Positions 8,807 through 22,260 are shown, counted from the first letter of the stretch. The stretch: 64,000 nt of DNA from Pseudomonadota bacterium (GCA_026390435.1 JAPLFY010000030.1:62001-126000); one strand, 5' to 3'. Made by a program: numbers and translations. The notes: generated by a model from the letters alone, not told the origin.

Positions 8807-10255
8807 TTACTCCCGCCGCTGCGCTAATTTCTCGGTAAGTATGCTATTAACTAAAGCTGGATTCATTTTTCCATGACTTAGCTTCATCACTTGTCCTACG
8901 AAGAAACCAAATATCTTTTCTTTACCTGACAGAAACTGGCGCAGCTGATCCGGATTTGCCTCAATCACTTGATCTATTAGCGCTGTGATCGAAGACTGAT
9001 CGGTAACTTGAGTGAGGCCCAATCGCTCCACAATATCTGGTGCTGATTCGCCATTTTTTACCATTTCCTCGAAGACATTTTTGGCGATCTTACTAGAAAT
9101 GACATCGTCGCCAAGAAGTATAAGAAGGCCCGCTAAGTGAGCCGCATCTATATTTGGCTTTGCAAGGTCCCAGTTTAGTTCGGTCGCTACTGGCAAGAAT
9201 TCGCCGATTACCCAATTGGCTACAATTTTTGTCGCCACTTTGCCGTCGACCTTGGAATTTACAGATTCAAAGTATGCTGCCAAATCCCTGTCAGAGGTCA
9301 GCAATGTCGCTGAAGAGTCGGGGAGTGAATAAGTCTCGATAAAGCGCGCCGCCATTGCCTGCGGCAATTCGGGCAAATCCTTCCTGATTTTCTCAATACG
9401 ATCTGCCGAAAGACATAACGGAGGTAGATCTGGATCTGGTATATAACGATAATCGTGGCTTTCTTCCTTAGCGCGCATAGGCGCCGTACGCCCTGAGTCT
9501 GCATCGAAGAGAAGAGTGTGCTGCACTATTTTCCCACCTTGCTCGAGAATATCTCCCTGCCTCTGAATTTCGTAGTTGATCGCTCGCTCAACGTTTCTAA
9601 ATGAATTTAAGTTTTTAATTTCGCAACGGGTACCAAGCTTACTTGTTCCCTTTAAACGCAAAGAAACATTCGCATCACAACGAAATGAACCCTCTTCAAG
9701 ATTACCATCGCTGATACCGAGGTGGCGCACGAGAGATCTCAAGCTACGTAGATAATCTGCGGCTGCTACTGCTGAGCCGATCTCTGGCTGACTAACAATT
9801 TCTACAAGTGGCATACCTGCTCGATTATAGTCGCAGTAACTCGCATCAGGCCCATGCAGATTTTTCCCCGCGTCCTCTTCTAAATGAATACGGGTCAATC
9901 GCACTCGCGTATTTTGATCGACCGTTATCTCACCGCCTTCACAATACGGTTGATCGTACTGAGTGATCTGATATCCCTTAGGTAAATCTGGATAAAAATA
10001 CTGCTTTCTCGAGAAAATACTGCGCGTATTTAATTTAGCTCCGACGGCTAAAGCCAGCCGTACGGCGTAATCGACAGCAAGAGTATTGATGACCGGAAGT
10101 GTGCCAGGCATGCCCAGACACACCGGACATACCTGATGATTAGCCGCAACGCCAAATGTAGTGGCGCACGAGCAAAATAGCTTAGACCTAGTGGCCAACT
10201 GGCAGTGCACTTCAAGGCCAATGATCGGTTCAAATTGCACTGGATCCCCTCTCAA
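8807..10255 (-). CDS. gatB: Asp/Glu-tRNA amidotransferase subunit B
   Basis: GatB binds mischarged Glu-tRNA(Gln) or Asp-tRNA(Asn), activates the acyl group with ATP and receives ammonia from GatA. The 482-residue protein carries the family N-terminus (FEPIIGLEVHCQL), the CSC and CPVCLGMPG metal/ATP-domain segments, the KQYFYPDLPKGYQITQYD block, and a C-terminal YqeY-like tail with the GKEKIFGFFVGQVMK motif. Its ATG overlaps the gatA stop (ATGA). A full gatCAB set implies that at least one of glutaminyl- or asparaginyl-tRNA is made by transamidation. Confidence 0.98.
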   Translation of the reverse strand: MRGDPVQFEPIIGLEVHCQLATRSKLFCSCATTFGVAANHQVCPVCLGMPGTLPVINTLAVDYAVRLALAVGAKLNTRSIFSRKQYFYPDLPKGYQITQYDQPYCEGGEITVDQNTRVRLTRIHLEEDAGKNLHGPDASYCDYNRAGMPLVEIVSQPEIGSAVAAADYLRSLRSLVRHLGISDGNLEEGSFRCDANVSLRLKGTSKLGTRCEIKNLNSFRNVERAINYEIQRQGDILEQGGKIVQHTLLFDADSGRTAPMRAKEESHDYRYIPDPDLPPLCLSADRIEKIRKDLPELPQAMAARFIETYSLPDSSATLLTSDRDLAAYFESVNSKVDGKVATKIVANWVIGEFLPVATELNWDLAKPNIDAAHLAGLLILLGDDVISSKIAKNVFEEMVKNGESAPDIVERLGLTQVTDQSSITALIDQVIEANPDQLRQFLSGKEKIFGFFVGQVMKLSHGKMNPALVNSILTEKLAQRRE

Positions 10256-11733
10256 AACTGCGGAATGCGGCTGCCGATATGCTTTGCTGTCTGCTCATAA
10301 GCTAGAGCGCCCTTGAGCAGAGCCTCTTCACTGAGCGGTGGCCCAATCAACTGCATGCCGATCGGTAAGCCCTTTTCATCCCAACCGCATGGCACTGATA
10401 ATGCCGGTAAACCAGCAAGATTTACTGCCAGTGTACAAATGTCGCTTAAATACATAGCCAAGGGATCCTCGATCTTTTCGCCAAGCCGAAAGGCTGTCGT
10501 CGGCGAAGTCGGCGAGATTAGCCAATCTACGTTAGCGAAGGCAGAAGTAAACTCAGTTGAGATTAGACGTCTGGCGGCTGTTGCTTTCGCATAGTAGGCA
10601 TCGTAGTAGCCTGCAGACAATACAAATGTTCCAAGCATGATGCGCTGCTTAACTTCCGTTCCGAACCCGTGACTCCTGGTTTGCTGATAGACGTCACGCA
10701 AGGTGGCCCCGGCCTCCTCTTGCCTTTGGCCGTAGCGAATACCGTCAAAGCGGGCAAGATTTGCCGACGCCTCCGCGGTGGCGATGAGATAGTAGGCCGA
10801 AATACTGTATTTAAGGGAAGGAAGACTTACTTCTTTGATTTCTGCGCCGAGATCTTTGTAAACGTCGACAGCTTTACTCAGGGCCTGACGCGTAGGTTCA
10901 TCAAGACCTGCGCTGAAAAACTCCTTAACGATACCTATGCGCTTACCCTCTAGACTGATATCCGCGGTACCCAAGCCGTTACGTGTCTGAAATGGAGGTA
11001 TCGCGCGACTGGTGCTGTCCCGTCGGTCGTGTCCAGAAATCACGTCAAAGAGTAAAGCAGTATCGGCTACCGTACGCGCGAATGGGCCGATCTGATCCAA
11101 TGATGATCCATAGGCGATTAAACCATAACGACTAACGGTGCCATAAGTAGGCTTGAGGCCGTAAATACCGCAAAATGCTGCCGGTTGACGAATCGACCCC
11201 CCTGTGTCGGTCCCAAGAGCAACCGGCGCTAAATCAGCAGCCACTGCTGCCGCTGAGCCTCCTGAAGAACCGCCCGGTACATAGTCGATGTTCCAGGGGT
11301 TACGCACCGGTCCATATGCCGAGTTTTCACTCGTACTGCCCATGGCAAACTCATCACAATTGGTTTTTCCAAATATGAGAGCTCCAGCAGCGACAAGCCG
11401 CTCAACCACATGGGCATCATAGGGGGGGCGGAAGTTTTCGAGCATCTTTGACGCGCAGGTTGTTGGCACACCGCGCGTGCAGATGTTGTCCTTAATCAAG
11501 ACCGGCACGCCCGCTAGCGGCAGCTTCAGACCCGATTTTAACTTGGAATCCTGATCTTTAACTTGGGCTGCAATGTTAGATGCATTCCAATAAAGATGAG
11601 TGTTTAGCTTGCTGGCATAAGCCTCGGTCCGCTGCACATAGAAATCAGCTACTTCACGGATGCTGATATCCCCAGCATGGACACGCTGGCTGATCTCCGC
11701 AGCCGACAGCGAAAACGGCCGTAAGTCGGACAC
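10252..11733 (-). CDS. gatA: Asp/Glu-tRNA amidotransferase subunit A
   Basis: This amidase-signature enzyme releases ammonia from glutamine for GatB. In 493 residues the catalytic Lys-cisSer-Ser triad is visible as Lys81 (VLIKDN), Ser156 (GGSSGGS) and Ser180 (GTDTGGSIRQP), and the C-terminal GLPIGMQLIGPP block is typical. It lies 12 bases after gatC and overlaps gatB by four bases. The start at 11733 gives MSDLRPFSLSAAEI, close to family starts. Confidence 0.98.
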   Translation of the reverse strand: MSDLRPFSLSAAEISQRVHAGDISIREVADFYVQRTEAYASKLNTHLYWNASNIAAQVKDQDSKLKSGLKLPLAGVPVLIKDNICTRGVPTTCASKMLENFRPPYDAHVVERLVAAGALIFGKTNCDEFAMGSTSENSAYGPVRNPWNIDYVPGGSSGGSAAAVAADLAPVALGTDTGGSIRQPAAFCGIYGLKPTYGTVSRYGLIAYGSSLDQIGPFARTVADTALLFDVISGHDRRDSTSRAIPPFQTRNGLGTADISLEGKRIGIVKEFFSAGLDEPTRQALSKAVDVYKDLGAEIKEVSLPSLKYSISAYYLIATAEASANLARFDGIRYGQRQEEAGATLRDVYQQTRSHGFGTEVKQRIMLGTFVLSAGYYDAYYAKATAARRLISTEFTSAFANVDWLISPTSPTTAFRLGEKIEDPLAMYLSDICTLAVNLAGLPALSVPCGWDEKGLPIGMQLIGPPLSEEALLKGALAYEQTAKHIGSRIPQF

Positions 11734-11745
11734 TTTTGTAGCCCC

Positions 11746-12069
11746 CTAGTCAATGATCCGCGGTACTTGAAAGGTAGTACCAGAGGTCTTAGCAGCATTG
11801 ACTAGGGCAACTTCAGGGTCAAGCGAAGGCTGCGTCTGATCCAGCCTTTCTTGCGGCTTTAGCGCAAAGGCTAGGGTAGTGGAGTCGAATTCCCCCACAT
11901 CTTGGCGAGGAATACTTGCCAATTCCCCGACGTAGTCCAAAATCCGCGACAGGTGACGCTGGTAGTAACTAACTTCTTCGTCGGTAAGGACCAGATTTGC
12001 CAATCCAGCAACCCTCCTCACCGTGGACGAATCAATCGAAGCAGCTCTACCAGCAGCATCACCCGACAC
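11746..12069 (-). CDS. gatC: Asp/Glu-tRNA amidotransferase subunit C
   Basis: The 107-residue protein matches GatC, the strap-like subunit that stabilises the GatAB complex. The VRRVAGLANLVLTDEEV helix is the family signature, and RILDYVGEL and the C-terminal FQVPRIID tail are also typical. The start is a GTG at 12067-12069, only three bases after the gyrA stop, with AGAGG inside the end of gyrA as ribosome binding site. This places gatCAB directly in line behind gyrA, so translation is probably coupled. Confidence 0.95.
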   Translation of the reverse strand: MSGDAAGRAASIDSSTVRRVAGLANLVLTDEEVSYYQRHLSRILDYVGELASIPRQDVGEFDSTTLAFALKPQERLDQTQPSLDPEVALVNAAKTSGTTFQVPRIID

Positions 12070-12072
12070 GTA

Positions 12073-14583
12073 TTAAACCTCTTCGCCTTCTAATTTTTGT
12101 ACCTTACAGAGGCTAATGACCTTCTCACCGGTTTCCACCACCATCAGGCGGACACCTTGGGTCAACCGGCCGATAACACCAACCTCGTTGACATTGAACC
12201 GGGTAATCTTCCCAGACGACGTCATCACCATGAGGTCGTCATTTTCATCGACCTGAAGGATGCCAACGACCGGACCATTACGCTCAGTCACCTTGATGGT
12301 GAAGATCCCCTTACCGCCTCGAGACTGTGTGCGATATTCCTCAAGCGGTGTACGCTTACCGTACCCACCTTCGCATACCGATAAAATCGTGAAATTGCCG
12401 CGAATCACTTCCATGCCGATAACACGATCAGACTCGTTAGCCAGGCTGGTGGACGGAGTTTCCTCGACGGCGCCCTCAACCCCAGCTTCAGGCACTTCAC
12501 CCTCGCCAAAGCGAATACCGGTAACACCCCGGGAAGCCCGGCCTGTAGGACGAATCTCTTCCTCATTGAAGCGGATCGCCTTACCCCAACGAGTAGCGAT
12601 CAAAATCTCGTTATCTCCGTTGGTGATGGCACAGCTCACCAGCGAATCACCTTCGTCTAGCTTCAGTGCAATAATCCCTGAAGACCGAACATTGGAATAG
12701 GCCATGAGGTCGGTCTTCTTGACAAAGCCACCCGCTGTCACCGAAACGATGTAGTGACCCTCTTTGAACTCTTTAACCGGCAGTACCGAGACGATTTTTT
12801 CGCCCTCGGTCAATTTGCAAAGACTTGCAAAATGTTTACCTCTAGAGCGTAGCGGTAACTCCGGCAACTGGTAGACCTTGATTTCAAAAACCCGGCCGAT
12901 GTTTGAGAAGCAAAGTAGAGTTTGGTGATTACTCGTCATGAAGACGCTGCTAACGACGTCTTCTTCGCGAGTCAGCATTCCGGCTTTGCCTTTGCCACCA
13001 CGACGCTGCGCACGAATGTCTTCTAGCGGAGTGCGCTTAACGTAACCCGTGTGAGAAATCGTCACTGCGACTTCTTCATCAGCAACTAGACTTTCCATAG
13101 TGAACTCATCGGCAGCAGATGCGATGATTTCCGTGCGGCGACCGTCACCGTGGGTCTCGCGGAGGAACTTAAGTTCGTCCCGGATCAGTCCGGTAACCCG
13201 CTCTGGATTTTCCAAAATATGCCTAAGATCCGCAATCACTCCGAGTACTTCTTTGTACTCGGCAATGATCTTGTCACGTTCCAAACCAGTCAGGCGCGCC
13301 AAACGCATCTCGAGAATGGCCTTCGTCTGGATGTCCGAAAGGCCGAATTTTTTAGTCAGTTCTGCGGCAGCCAACCCTGGGTCGCGCGATTTTCTGATTA
13401 TCGCTACAACTTCGTCAATACTCTCAACTGCGATCTTCATACCAGCGAGGATATGTCCACGCTCTTCGGATTTACGCAGCTCGTAAGCCGTTCGCCTGAG
13501 GATGACCTCGCGACGATGCTGATAGAACACCTCTAACATCTGCTTCAGATTGAGAATCCGTGGTGCACCGTTAACCAGTGCCACGACATTCACCCCGAAG
13601 GATGTCTGCATCGGTGTTAATTTGTAGAGATTATTAAGGATGATATCGGCGTTTTCGCCTTTTTTCAGATCAATGACGACCCGAATACCGTCCTTATTCG
13701 ACTCATCCCTAATGTCTGAGAGGCCTTCGATCTTCTTGGCATGCACGAGTTCGGCAATCTTCTCAATCAAGCGCGATTTGTTAACTTGATACGGAATTTC
13801 CGAAATAACGATGCGTTCGCGGCCTTGTTTACCGGTGTCTTCAACAGAGGTCCGAGCCCGCATGATGACCGAGCCGTGACCGGTGAGATAAGCTGAGCGA
13901 ATTCCCGCAACGCCATAAATAAGACCAGCGGTTGGGAAATCTGGACCTTTAACGTAATCCATTAAGCGATCAATCGAAATCTTTGGATCTTCGATGAGGG
14001 CTTCTAGAGCTTGTACGACTTCGAGAACATTGTGGGGCGGAATATTGGTAGCCATACCGACAGCAATGCCGCTTGCACCATTGATCAAGAGCTGAGGCAA
14101 GCGTGACGGCATGACAACTGGCTCTAATTCCTTGCCGTCATAGTTCGGCACGAAATTGACCGTTTCCTTGTCAATGTCAGCGATCAATAGGTCTGCAATC
14201 TTTTCAAGTCTGGCTTCGGTATAACGCATCGCGGCAGCACTGTCGCCGTCGATGGATCCGAAGTTACCCTGACCATCGACCAGCGGGTAGCGCAGACTAA
14301 AGTCTTGAGCCAGGCGCACCATAGCTTCGTAAACCGAAGAGTCACCATGAGGGTGAAAGCGGCCTAAGACGTCCCCGACAATACGGGCACACTTAAGATG
14401 TGGGCGGTTATGAAAATTGCGCAGCTGGTACATCGCGTACAAGATCCGGCGCTGCACCGGCTTCAGGCCATCTCTCGCGTCCGGCAGAGCACGCGAGACA
14501 ATGACACTCATCGAGTAATCGAGGAATGACGAGCGCATTTCCTCTTCGATTTTGATCGGGATTACATGCTTAATCTGGTCCAT
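12073..14583 (-). CDS. gyrA: DNA gyrase subunit A
   Basis: The breaking-and-joining subunit of gyrase. In 836 residues the catalytic tyrosine is Tyr121 ([11 protein letters not shown]). The quinolone-determining segment reads [10 protein letters not shown], with serine at the usual Ser83 position and glutamate where Escherichia coli has Asp87. The GyrA-box [10 protein letters not shown] opens the C-terminal beta-pinwheel, which identifies GyrA rather than ParC. A degenerate copy (QSRGGKGI) recurs near the end. It lies 10 bases behind gyrB and three bases before gatC. Confidence 0.99.
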   Translation of the reverse strand: MDQIKHVIPIKIEEEMRSSFLDYSMSVIVSRALPDARDGLKPVQRRILYAMYQLRNFHNRPHLKCARIVGDVLGRFHPHGDSSVYEAMVRLAQDFSLRYPLVDGQGNFGSIDGDSAAAMRYTEARLEKIADLLIADIDKETVNFVPNYDGKELEPVVMPSRLPQLLINGASGIAVGMATNIPPHNVLEVVQALEALIEDPKISIDRLMDYVKGPDFPTAGLIYGVAGIRSAYLTGHGSVIMRARTSVEDTGKQGRERIVISEIPYQVNKSRLIEKIAELVHAKKIEGLSDIRDESNKDGIRVVIDLKKGENADIILNNLYKLTPMQTSFGVNVVALVNGAPRILNLKQMLEVFYQHRREVILRRTAYELRKSEERGHILAGMKIAVESIDEVVAIIRKSRDPGLAAAELTKKFGLSDIQTKAILEMRLARLTGLERDKIIAEYKEVLGVIADLRHILENPERVTGLIRDELKFLRETHGDGRRTEIIASAADEFTMESLVADEEVAVTISHTGYVKRTPLEDIRAQRRGGKGKAGMLTREEDVVSSVFMTSNHQTLLCFSNIGRVFEIKVYQLPELPLRSRGKHFASLCKLTEGEKIVSVLPVKEFKEGHYIVSVTAGGFVKKTDLMAYSNVRSSGIIALKLDEGDSLVSCAITNGDNEILIATRWGKAIRFNEEEIRPTGRASRGVTGIRFGEGEVPEAGVEGAVEETPSTSLANESDRVIGMEVIRGNFTILSVCEGGYGKRTPLEEYRTQSRGGKGIFTIKVTERNGPVVGILQVDENDDLMVMTSSGKITRFNVNEVGVIGRLTQGVRLMVVETGEKVISLCKVQKLEGEEV

Positions 14584-14593
14584 GCGTGCTTCC

Positions 14594-18284
<3,691 letters not shown>

Positions 18285-18305
18285 GGCGCTTTCCATGTCT
18301 CCCAA

Positions 18306-18592
18306 GCCAGGGGGTATTATTATCTTTTAATTAAATTCTATTTTTACTTAAACAGTAGTCGTAGTAGTTCCGATATTTAATCTGGGGATAAACATGTAAC
18401 CACATGTACTTATTGAATAATTCGTGTATTTCGCCTGTTCATTGACGGTGGATAAATCAGTGGGCAAAATGGGGAGCAAATTGGGGATAAGTCCGACCCC
18501 TCCAATTATCCACTTTTTACCCACAAGCTATCCCCGCATGTTTTCAATCTGTTCTGAACAACTTACCCCCAGGGTTACCCCCAGGGAGCAAT
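18306..18592. other. oriC: Probable chromosomal replication origin (oriC) between dnaA and dnaN
   Basis: This gap holds a cluster of DnaA-box-like 9-mers related to TTATCCACA: TGGGGATAA (18383-18391 and 18482-18490), GGTGGATAA (18447-18455), TTATCCACT (18506-18514), CTATCCCCG (18528-18536) and two TTACCCCCA units. An A/T-rich stretch without boxes at about 18315-18380 could be the unwinding element. Genes on either side of the dnaA/par region point away from it, as expected near an origin. dnaA-dnaN is a known origin position in many bacteria; function here is inferred. Confidence 0.75.
18563..18586. repeat. Perfect tandem duplication of a 12-mer in oriC
   Basis: The 12-mer TTACCCCCAGGG occurs twice without a spacer, just after the 3' end of dnaA. 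Each copy begins with TTACCCCCA, two mismatches from the DnaA box TTATCCACA, so the repeat could present two weak DnaA sites about one helical turn apart. Confidence 0.8.
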
Positions 18593-20104
18593 CTATTGAA
18601 GCTGTTCTAACTGTCGTTCTAATGTTTCGACGTGGGCCTTAAGATCTAGATCTCGGCCTAAGGTTTCTTCGATTTTTTTAACATTATGCATCACCGTAGT
18701 GTGGTCTTTGCCGCCGAATTTGTCGCCAATATCTGGGTATGATGCATTGGTTAACTTGCGCGACAGGTACATAGCTACCTGCCTTGGTAAAGCGAATGCA
18801 CGCTGACGCCGCTTAGATTTCAAATCGGCTATTTTGACCTTGAAATGCTCCGCAACGATCTTCTGTACGGCCTCAATCGTTAGCCTTTTTGGGGCTTCGC
18901 CCAGCACGTCTCGAAACGTTCTGATGGCCAGATCCATCGTGATTTCTTCGCCTTGAAGAGCGGCGAAGGCGTTGATTCTGTGCAGAGCACCTTCTAATTC
19001 TCTTACGTTTCGTTTTGCATGCTTAGCAATATACTCAGCAACATCAGGGCGAAGTCGAATCTTAAGCTTATCGGCCTTACTGTAAAGAATCGCAATCCTG
19101 TGCTCAACGCTTGGGGATTGGATGTCGGCTATCAGCCCCCACTGAAAGCGATTACGCAGACGATCCTCGATATCCGGAATATCTTTCGGGAACATGTCCG
19201 AAGTGATGACAATCTGTTTTTTCGCAGCATAAAGCGTATTGAAGGTATGAAAGAACTCTTCTTGGGTGGCTTTCTTACCAGAAATGAACTGGATATCATC
19301 GACCAGGAATACATCGCAATTTCGGTATTTTTTTCGAAAGTCCCACATTTTTGCGAAACGCAAGCAGTAGATCATTTCGTTCATGAAACGTTCACTTGCA
19401 ATATAAGTGACAACTGCATTGGGATTGTTTTTCAGGACTAAATTACCGACGGCATGTAGAAGGTGTGTCTTACCTAAGCCGGTGCAGCCATAAATGAAAA
19501 GAGGGTTATAGGCCTTACCCGGATTTTCCGCTGCACTTAAGCAGGTGGCCACCGCGAATTGGTTGGAATCGCCTTTAATAAAGGTATCGAAAGTATAATT
19601 AGGGTTTAAGTGTCCCTCTGTCGATAACGAGCGAGAGAATGCCTGCTTGGCTTCACCAGGCTCACCGATGGAGTCGTAGGCCCCGATCTCCGGACCGAAA
19701 TCACCACTAGTGTCGCCAGACAAACTGACGCTACTACTTTGAACACCACTAGTACTTGACCGAGTAAATTCGGAGGGTAATCCGCCTTGGACTTCTACAT
19801 GAATTTGCACGTGATCGAGCCCAAGAGCATCTTTGCAATGTTCTAGTTGGTACAGATACTCGTTCTGGAACCCTTGATAAAACACCATGTTTGGTAGGGT
19901 AATAGCGATATCGCCCGAACTGAGTAATCGGCCTTGTATTGGCTCGATCCAGCTCATAAAAGCATCTTCGTCGAGGATGTCCCGTAGTTTTTGTTTTATA
20001 GCTAACCATGGGTTGTCGGTCGACCCACTAGTCTTTCCGCCACTCGAGGATGGTGCGGCGAAATCTTCAGCGGGAAACAGCGTTTGCATACCTGACTTAT
20101 CCAT
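18593..20104 (-). CDS. dnaA: Chromosomal replication initiator DnaA
   Basis: Binds DnaA boxes and opens the origin. The 503-residue protein has domain I (about 31-105), a serine/glycine-rich domain II linker (to about 165), the AAA+ domain III with Walker A GCTGLGKTHL (206-213; the more usual form has GG at the start) and Walker B FLVDDIQFI, and the domain IV signature GGKDHTTVMHNV. A roughly 30-residue polar extension precedes domain I. The gene diverges from the ATP-synthase operon across 205 bases; rpmH and rnpA, frequent neighbours, are not here. Confidence 0.99.
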   Translation of the reverse strand: MDKSGMQTLFPAEDFAAPSSSGGKTSGSTDNPWLAIKQKLRDILDEDAFMSWIEPIQGRLLSSGDIAITLPNMVFYQGFQNEYLYQLEHCKDALGLDHVQIHVEVQGGLPSEFTRSSTSGVQSSSVSLSGDTSGDFGPEIGAYDSIGEPGEAKQAFSRSLSTEGHLNPNYTFDTFIKGDSNQFAVATCLSAAENPGKAYNPLFIYGCTGLGKTHLLHAVGNLVLKNNPNAVVTYIASERFMNEMIYCLRFAKMWDFRKKYRNCDVFLVDDIQFISGKKATQEEFFHTFNTLYAAKKQIVITSDMFPKDIPDIEDRLRNRFQWGLIADIQSPSVEHRIAILYSKADKLKIRLRPDVAEYIAKHAKRNVRELEGALHRINAFAALQGEEITMDLAIRTFRDVLGEAPKRLTIEAVQKIVAEHFKVKIADLKSKRRQRAFALPRQVAMYLSRKLTNASYPDIGDKFGGKDHTTVMHNVKKIEETLGRDLDLKAHVETLERQLEQLQ

Positions 20105-20309
20105 TGGCTTCGAAAATCACGTTTGAGAGATGGCAGCTTTCCCAATTTTCAATGGTGCAAAACAGCACCGGAAGCTACCATAGGGACACCTTTGCAGCAA
20201 GTTTTTTATTTTGTTATTTTCTTCGTAAAGTTAGCGGGTTACGTGAAATCCGAGGCCGACATTTTCATAGTTACCCACAAGGAGCCGCAGGGCAGAAAAG
20301 AGATCTTCG
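20105..20309. promoter_or_regulatory. Divergent dnaA / atpI control region
   Basis: This 205-base spacer must carry the promoters of dnaA (left) and of the first ATP-synthase operon (right). It contains an A/T-rich core near 20200-20225 and a hairpin GGTGC-aaaaca-GCACC (20154-20169) in the dnaA leader. No clean -35/-10 pair and no good DnaA box were recognised. Confidence 0.5.
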
Positions 20310-20567
20310 ATGCCAAATCTTGGTAGAGCATTCAGCTACTTAATCGCGGCCCAGGTTCAGGCCGTCAGCCTGATATTTCTCGCCTATTGGGCCGGCGATT
20401 GGCTCAACAAAAACCACCCAAGCGGTTTCAATTGGTATGTGGTCACCTTCACCGTCGGCGTCTTGGGGGTTGCGCAAACCTTTTACGTAGTGATACGTGC
20501 AGCGATGATCCAGGGCAAGCAGCAGCCCGAAAAGACCGACGACACGGAATCCGGCTCTGACTCATGA
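20310..20567 (+). CDS. AtpI/AtpZ-like small membrane protein
   Basis: An 85-residue protein with two predicted membrane helices (about 10-28 and 40-62) and a charged C-terminal tail. Size, two-helix hairpin topology and first position in an atp operon fit the AtpZ/AtpI (subunit I-related) family, which aids ATP-synthase rotor assembly or Mg2+ uptake in other bacteria. Its TGA overlaps the next ATG (ATGA). The sequence is too short to separate AtpZ from AtpI. Confidence 0.75.
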   Translation: MPNLGRAFSYLIAAQVQAVSLIFLAYWAGDWLNKNHPSGFNWYVVTFTVGVLGVAQTFYVVIRAAMIQGKQQPEKTDDTESGSDS

Positions 20568-20962
20568 ACTCACGTATTTTTATATCGATAGTCTTAGCCA
20601 TGATTTCGCTGGCGACGATCGCTATGTTGCCGCTGCCCAAAAACGCATCATCAGCACTTGTTGCCGGTGTGTGTTTGTTCGCAGGAAACTCGGCGCTTTT
20701 GTTTCTTATAGCGCGTAAGATTTTTAGCACTAATGTCAGTCTTGTAGGTAATCGGCGCAGTGGAATCTTTTTTCTCCTAGCGATTGTGCTGAAAGTATTT
20801 GGTCTCGGTATCGGCATCTATATAGGTCTGGTGGTATGGCGTTTGCCGGTTATATATTTTGTCAGCGGTGCTGTCGTTGGTCTAGTTGGCCTAGTGGTGG
20901 CTGTTTTGATTGGCTCCGCCCAAAGTGAGAAAAAGGTGACAGTAGTGTCGCACGCAGAGTAA
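20564..20962 (+). CDS. ATP synthase subunit I-like membrane protein
   Basis: A 132-residue protein with four hydrophobic segments (about 5-23, 31-49, 67-86, 89-115), matching the four-helix AtpI (UncI) type that precedes atpB in many operons. AtpI helps c-ring assembly but is not part of the mature enzyme. It is translationally coupled to the upstream small protein, and a 133-base gap separates it from atpB. The assignment relies on topology and position, since AtpI sequences are poorly conserved. Confidence 0.7.
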   Translation: MNSRIFISIVLAMISLATIAMLPLPKNASSALVAGVCLFAGNSALLFLIARKIFSTNVSLVGNRRSGIFFLLAIVLKVFGLGIGIYIGLVVWRLPVIYFVSGAVVGLVGLVVAVLIGSAQSEKKVTVVSHAE

Positions 20963-21095
20963 CCCGCGCAGCGGATTGTACCCGCGTGAGAGATGAAACT
21001 TTTTACTACCAAAGGTTCTGGATCTAGGTTAGTAGATCTGTCCGTTTGACGTTAGTGCGACTCTCATCCTGTTCCTCGTGGAGCGCTGAGTAACC

Positions 21096-21887
21096 TTGAA
21101 GAATATAACTTTAAAACGATTGTGTGCTTTCGGTTGGCTCGGAGTAGCGGGGCCCGCTTTGGGCGCTGAAGGTAGTGGTGCAGGCGTTGCGAACTTCATC
21201 AACTACTACGAAATTCTCTTGCACAGCCTGCATATTAATCATGCGTGGGAGCCTACCCTAGGCGGCCTGCTGTGCCTTCTTGTAATCGTGCTCTGCGGAT
21301 TATACTACCGAGCCTCGGTGAGTAAGTCTGGTGACGACGTGGCTCCTTCGGAGAAGTTTTCTCTTCGGTTTTTAATCGAAGAGATGCTCGAGTTCGTAGT
21401 TGGCATAGCGAAAGACAGCACCCACGAACAGTACCGGAACTTTTTCCCGTTTCTTGCGGCCCTGTTTATCTATATCGTCGTGTGCAACCTGTCAGGCTTG
21501 ATTCCAGGTTTTCCGCCGCCTACAGAAACTATGGATAACAATGTTGCGGTTGGTATCTGCACCTTTTTAGTTTACAACTATGCGGGCATTAAAGAACACG
21601 GCGCCGCTTATATTAAACAATTTTTCGGTCCTGTGGTTTTTATTGCTCCATTATTCTTTTGTATCGAATTAGTAAGTCACTTCTCGCGACCGTTGTCACT
21701 TGGTCTTCGTTTGACTGGGAACATCTATGGCGATCATACTTTGCTTGGGGTGTTTACTAGTTTAAGTTACTTGGTGTTCCCAGCTTTATTAATGTTCTTT
21801 GGTTTGATAGTAGCGATTGTTCAAAGCGTCGTGTTTACATTGTTATCTGGAATTTATATTTCAATGGCGATTTCTCACGACCATTGA
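21096..21887 (+). CDS. atpB: ATP synthase Fo subunit a
   Basis: The stator channel subunit that faces the c-ring. The 263-residue protein has several membrane helices and the conserved helix with the essential arginine (SLGLRLTGNIYGDH). The most upstream usable start is a TTG at 21096-21098; no ATG lies near. The N-terminus (KRLCAFGWLGVAGPALGAEG) reads like a cleavable signal peptide, which is uncommon for this subunit outside some deltaproteobacterial-type lineages. A GGAG lies about 12 bases ahead of the TTG. atpE follows after 55 bases. Confidence 0.95.
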   Translation: MKNITLKRLCAFGWLGVAGPALGAEGSGAGVANFINYYEILLHSLHINHAWEPTLGGLLCLLVIVLCGLYYRASVSKSGDDVAPSEKFSLRFLIEEMLEFVVGIAKDSTHEQYRNFFPFLAALFIYIVVCNLSGLIPGFPPPTETMDNNVAVGICTFLVYNYAGIKEHGAAYIKQFFGPVVFIAPLFFCIELVSHFSRPLSLGLRLTGNIYGDHTLLGVFTSLSYLVFPALLMFFGLIVAIVQSVVFTLLSGIYISMAISHDH

Positions 21888-21942
21888 TTGTTCATAAATT
21901 GGTGTGCAGTTCTAGGCACTTTTGAGAGTGGGGTAAGGGTTC

Positions 21943-22260
21943 ATGAAATGTTTCTTCAGTAGAGTAGCGATGGCTTTCGGTGGTTTGTTCTTAAGCTCTT
22001 TGGCGTTTGCCCAGGAAGCGGCGGCCTCGGCATCAGCCGGAAACAGCTGGGTTCCAATTGGTGCGGGTCTGACAATGGCTATCGCATCCTTTGGTGCTGC
22101 AACTGCACAAGGGCGCACCGCAGCTGCCGCTCTTGAAGGCATTGCCCGCAACCCAAATGCGAAAGACGCTTTGTTCCAACCGTTCATTCTCGGTCTGGTG
22201 TTCATGGAATTCCAAGCTTTGCTCGGTTTCGTGATCGCGATCATCTGGACGTTCAAGTGA
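21943..22260 (+). CDS. atpE: ATP synthase Fo subunit c
   Basis: The rotor ring subunit, 105 residues instead of the usual 75-85 because of a signal-peptide-like N-terminus ending AFAQ near residue 23. The two-helix hairpin follows, with the polar loop ARNPNAK (68-74) and the ion-carrying Glu89 in helix 2 (GLVFMEFQALLGF). The helix 1 packing motif, usually GxGxGxG, is here S49-x-G51-x-A53-x-A55-Q-G57. It is the last gene before a strong terminator. Confidence 0.96.
   Translation: MKCFFSRVAMAFGGLFLSSLAFAQEAAASASAGNSWVPIGAGLTMAIASFGAATAQGRTAAAALEGIARNPNAKDALFQPFILGLVFMEFQALLGFVIAIIWTFK

Noticed and set aside
13100-13536. Plus-strand frames of 128 codons inside gyrA
   Set aside because: Antisense shadows of a highly conserved gene.
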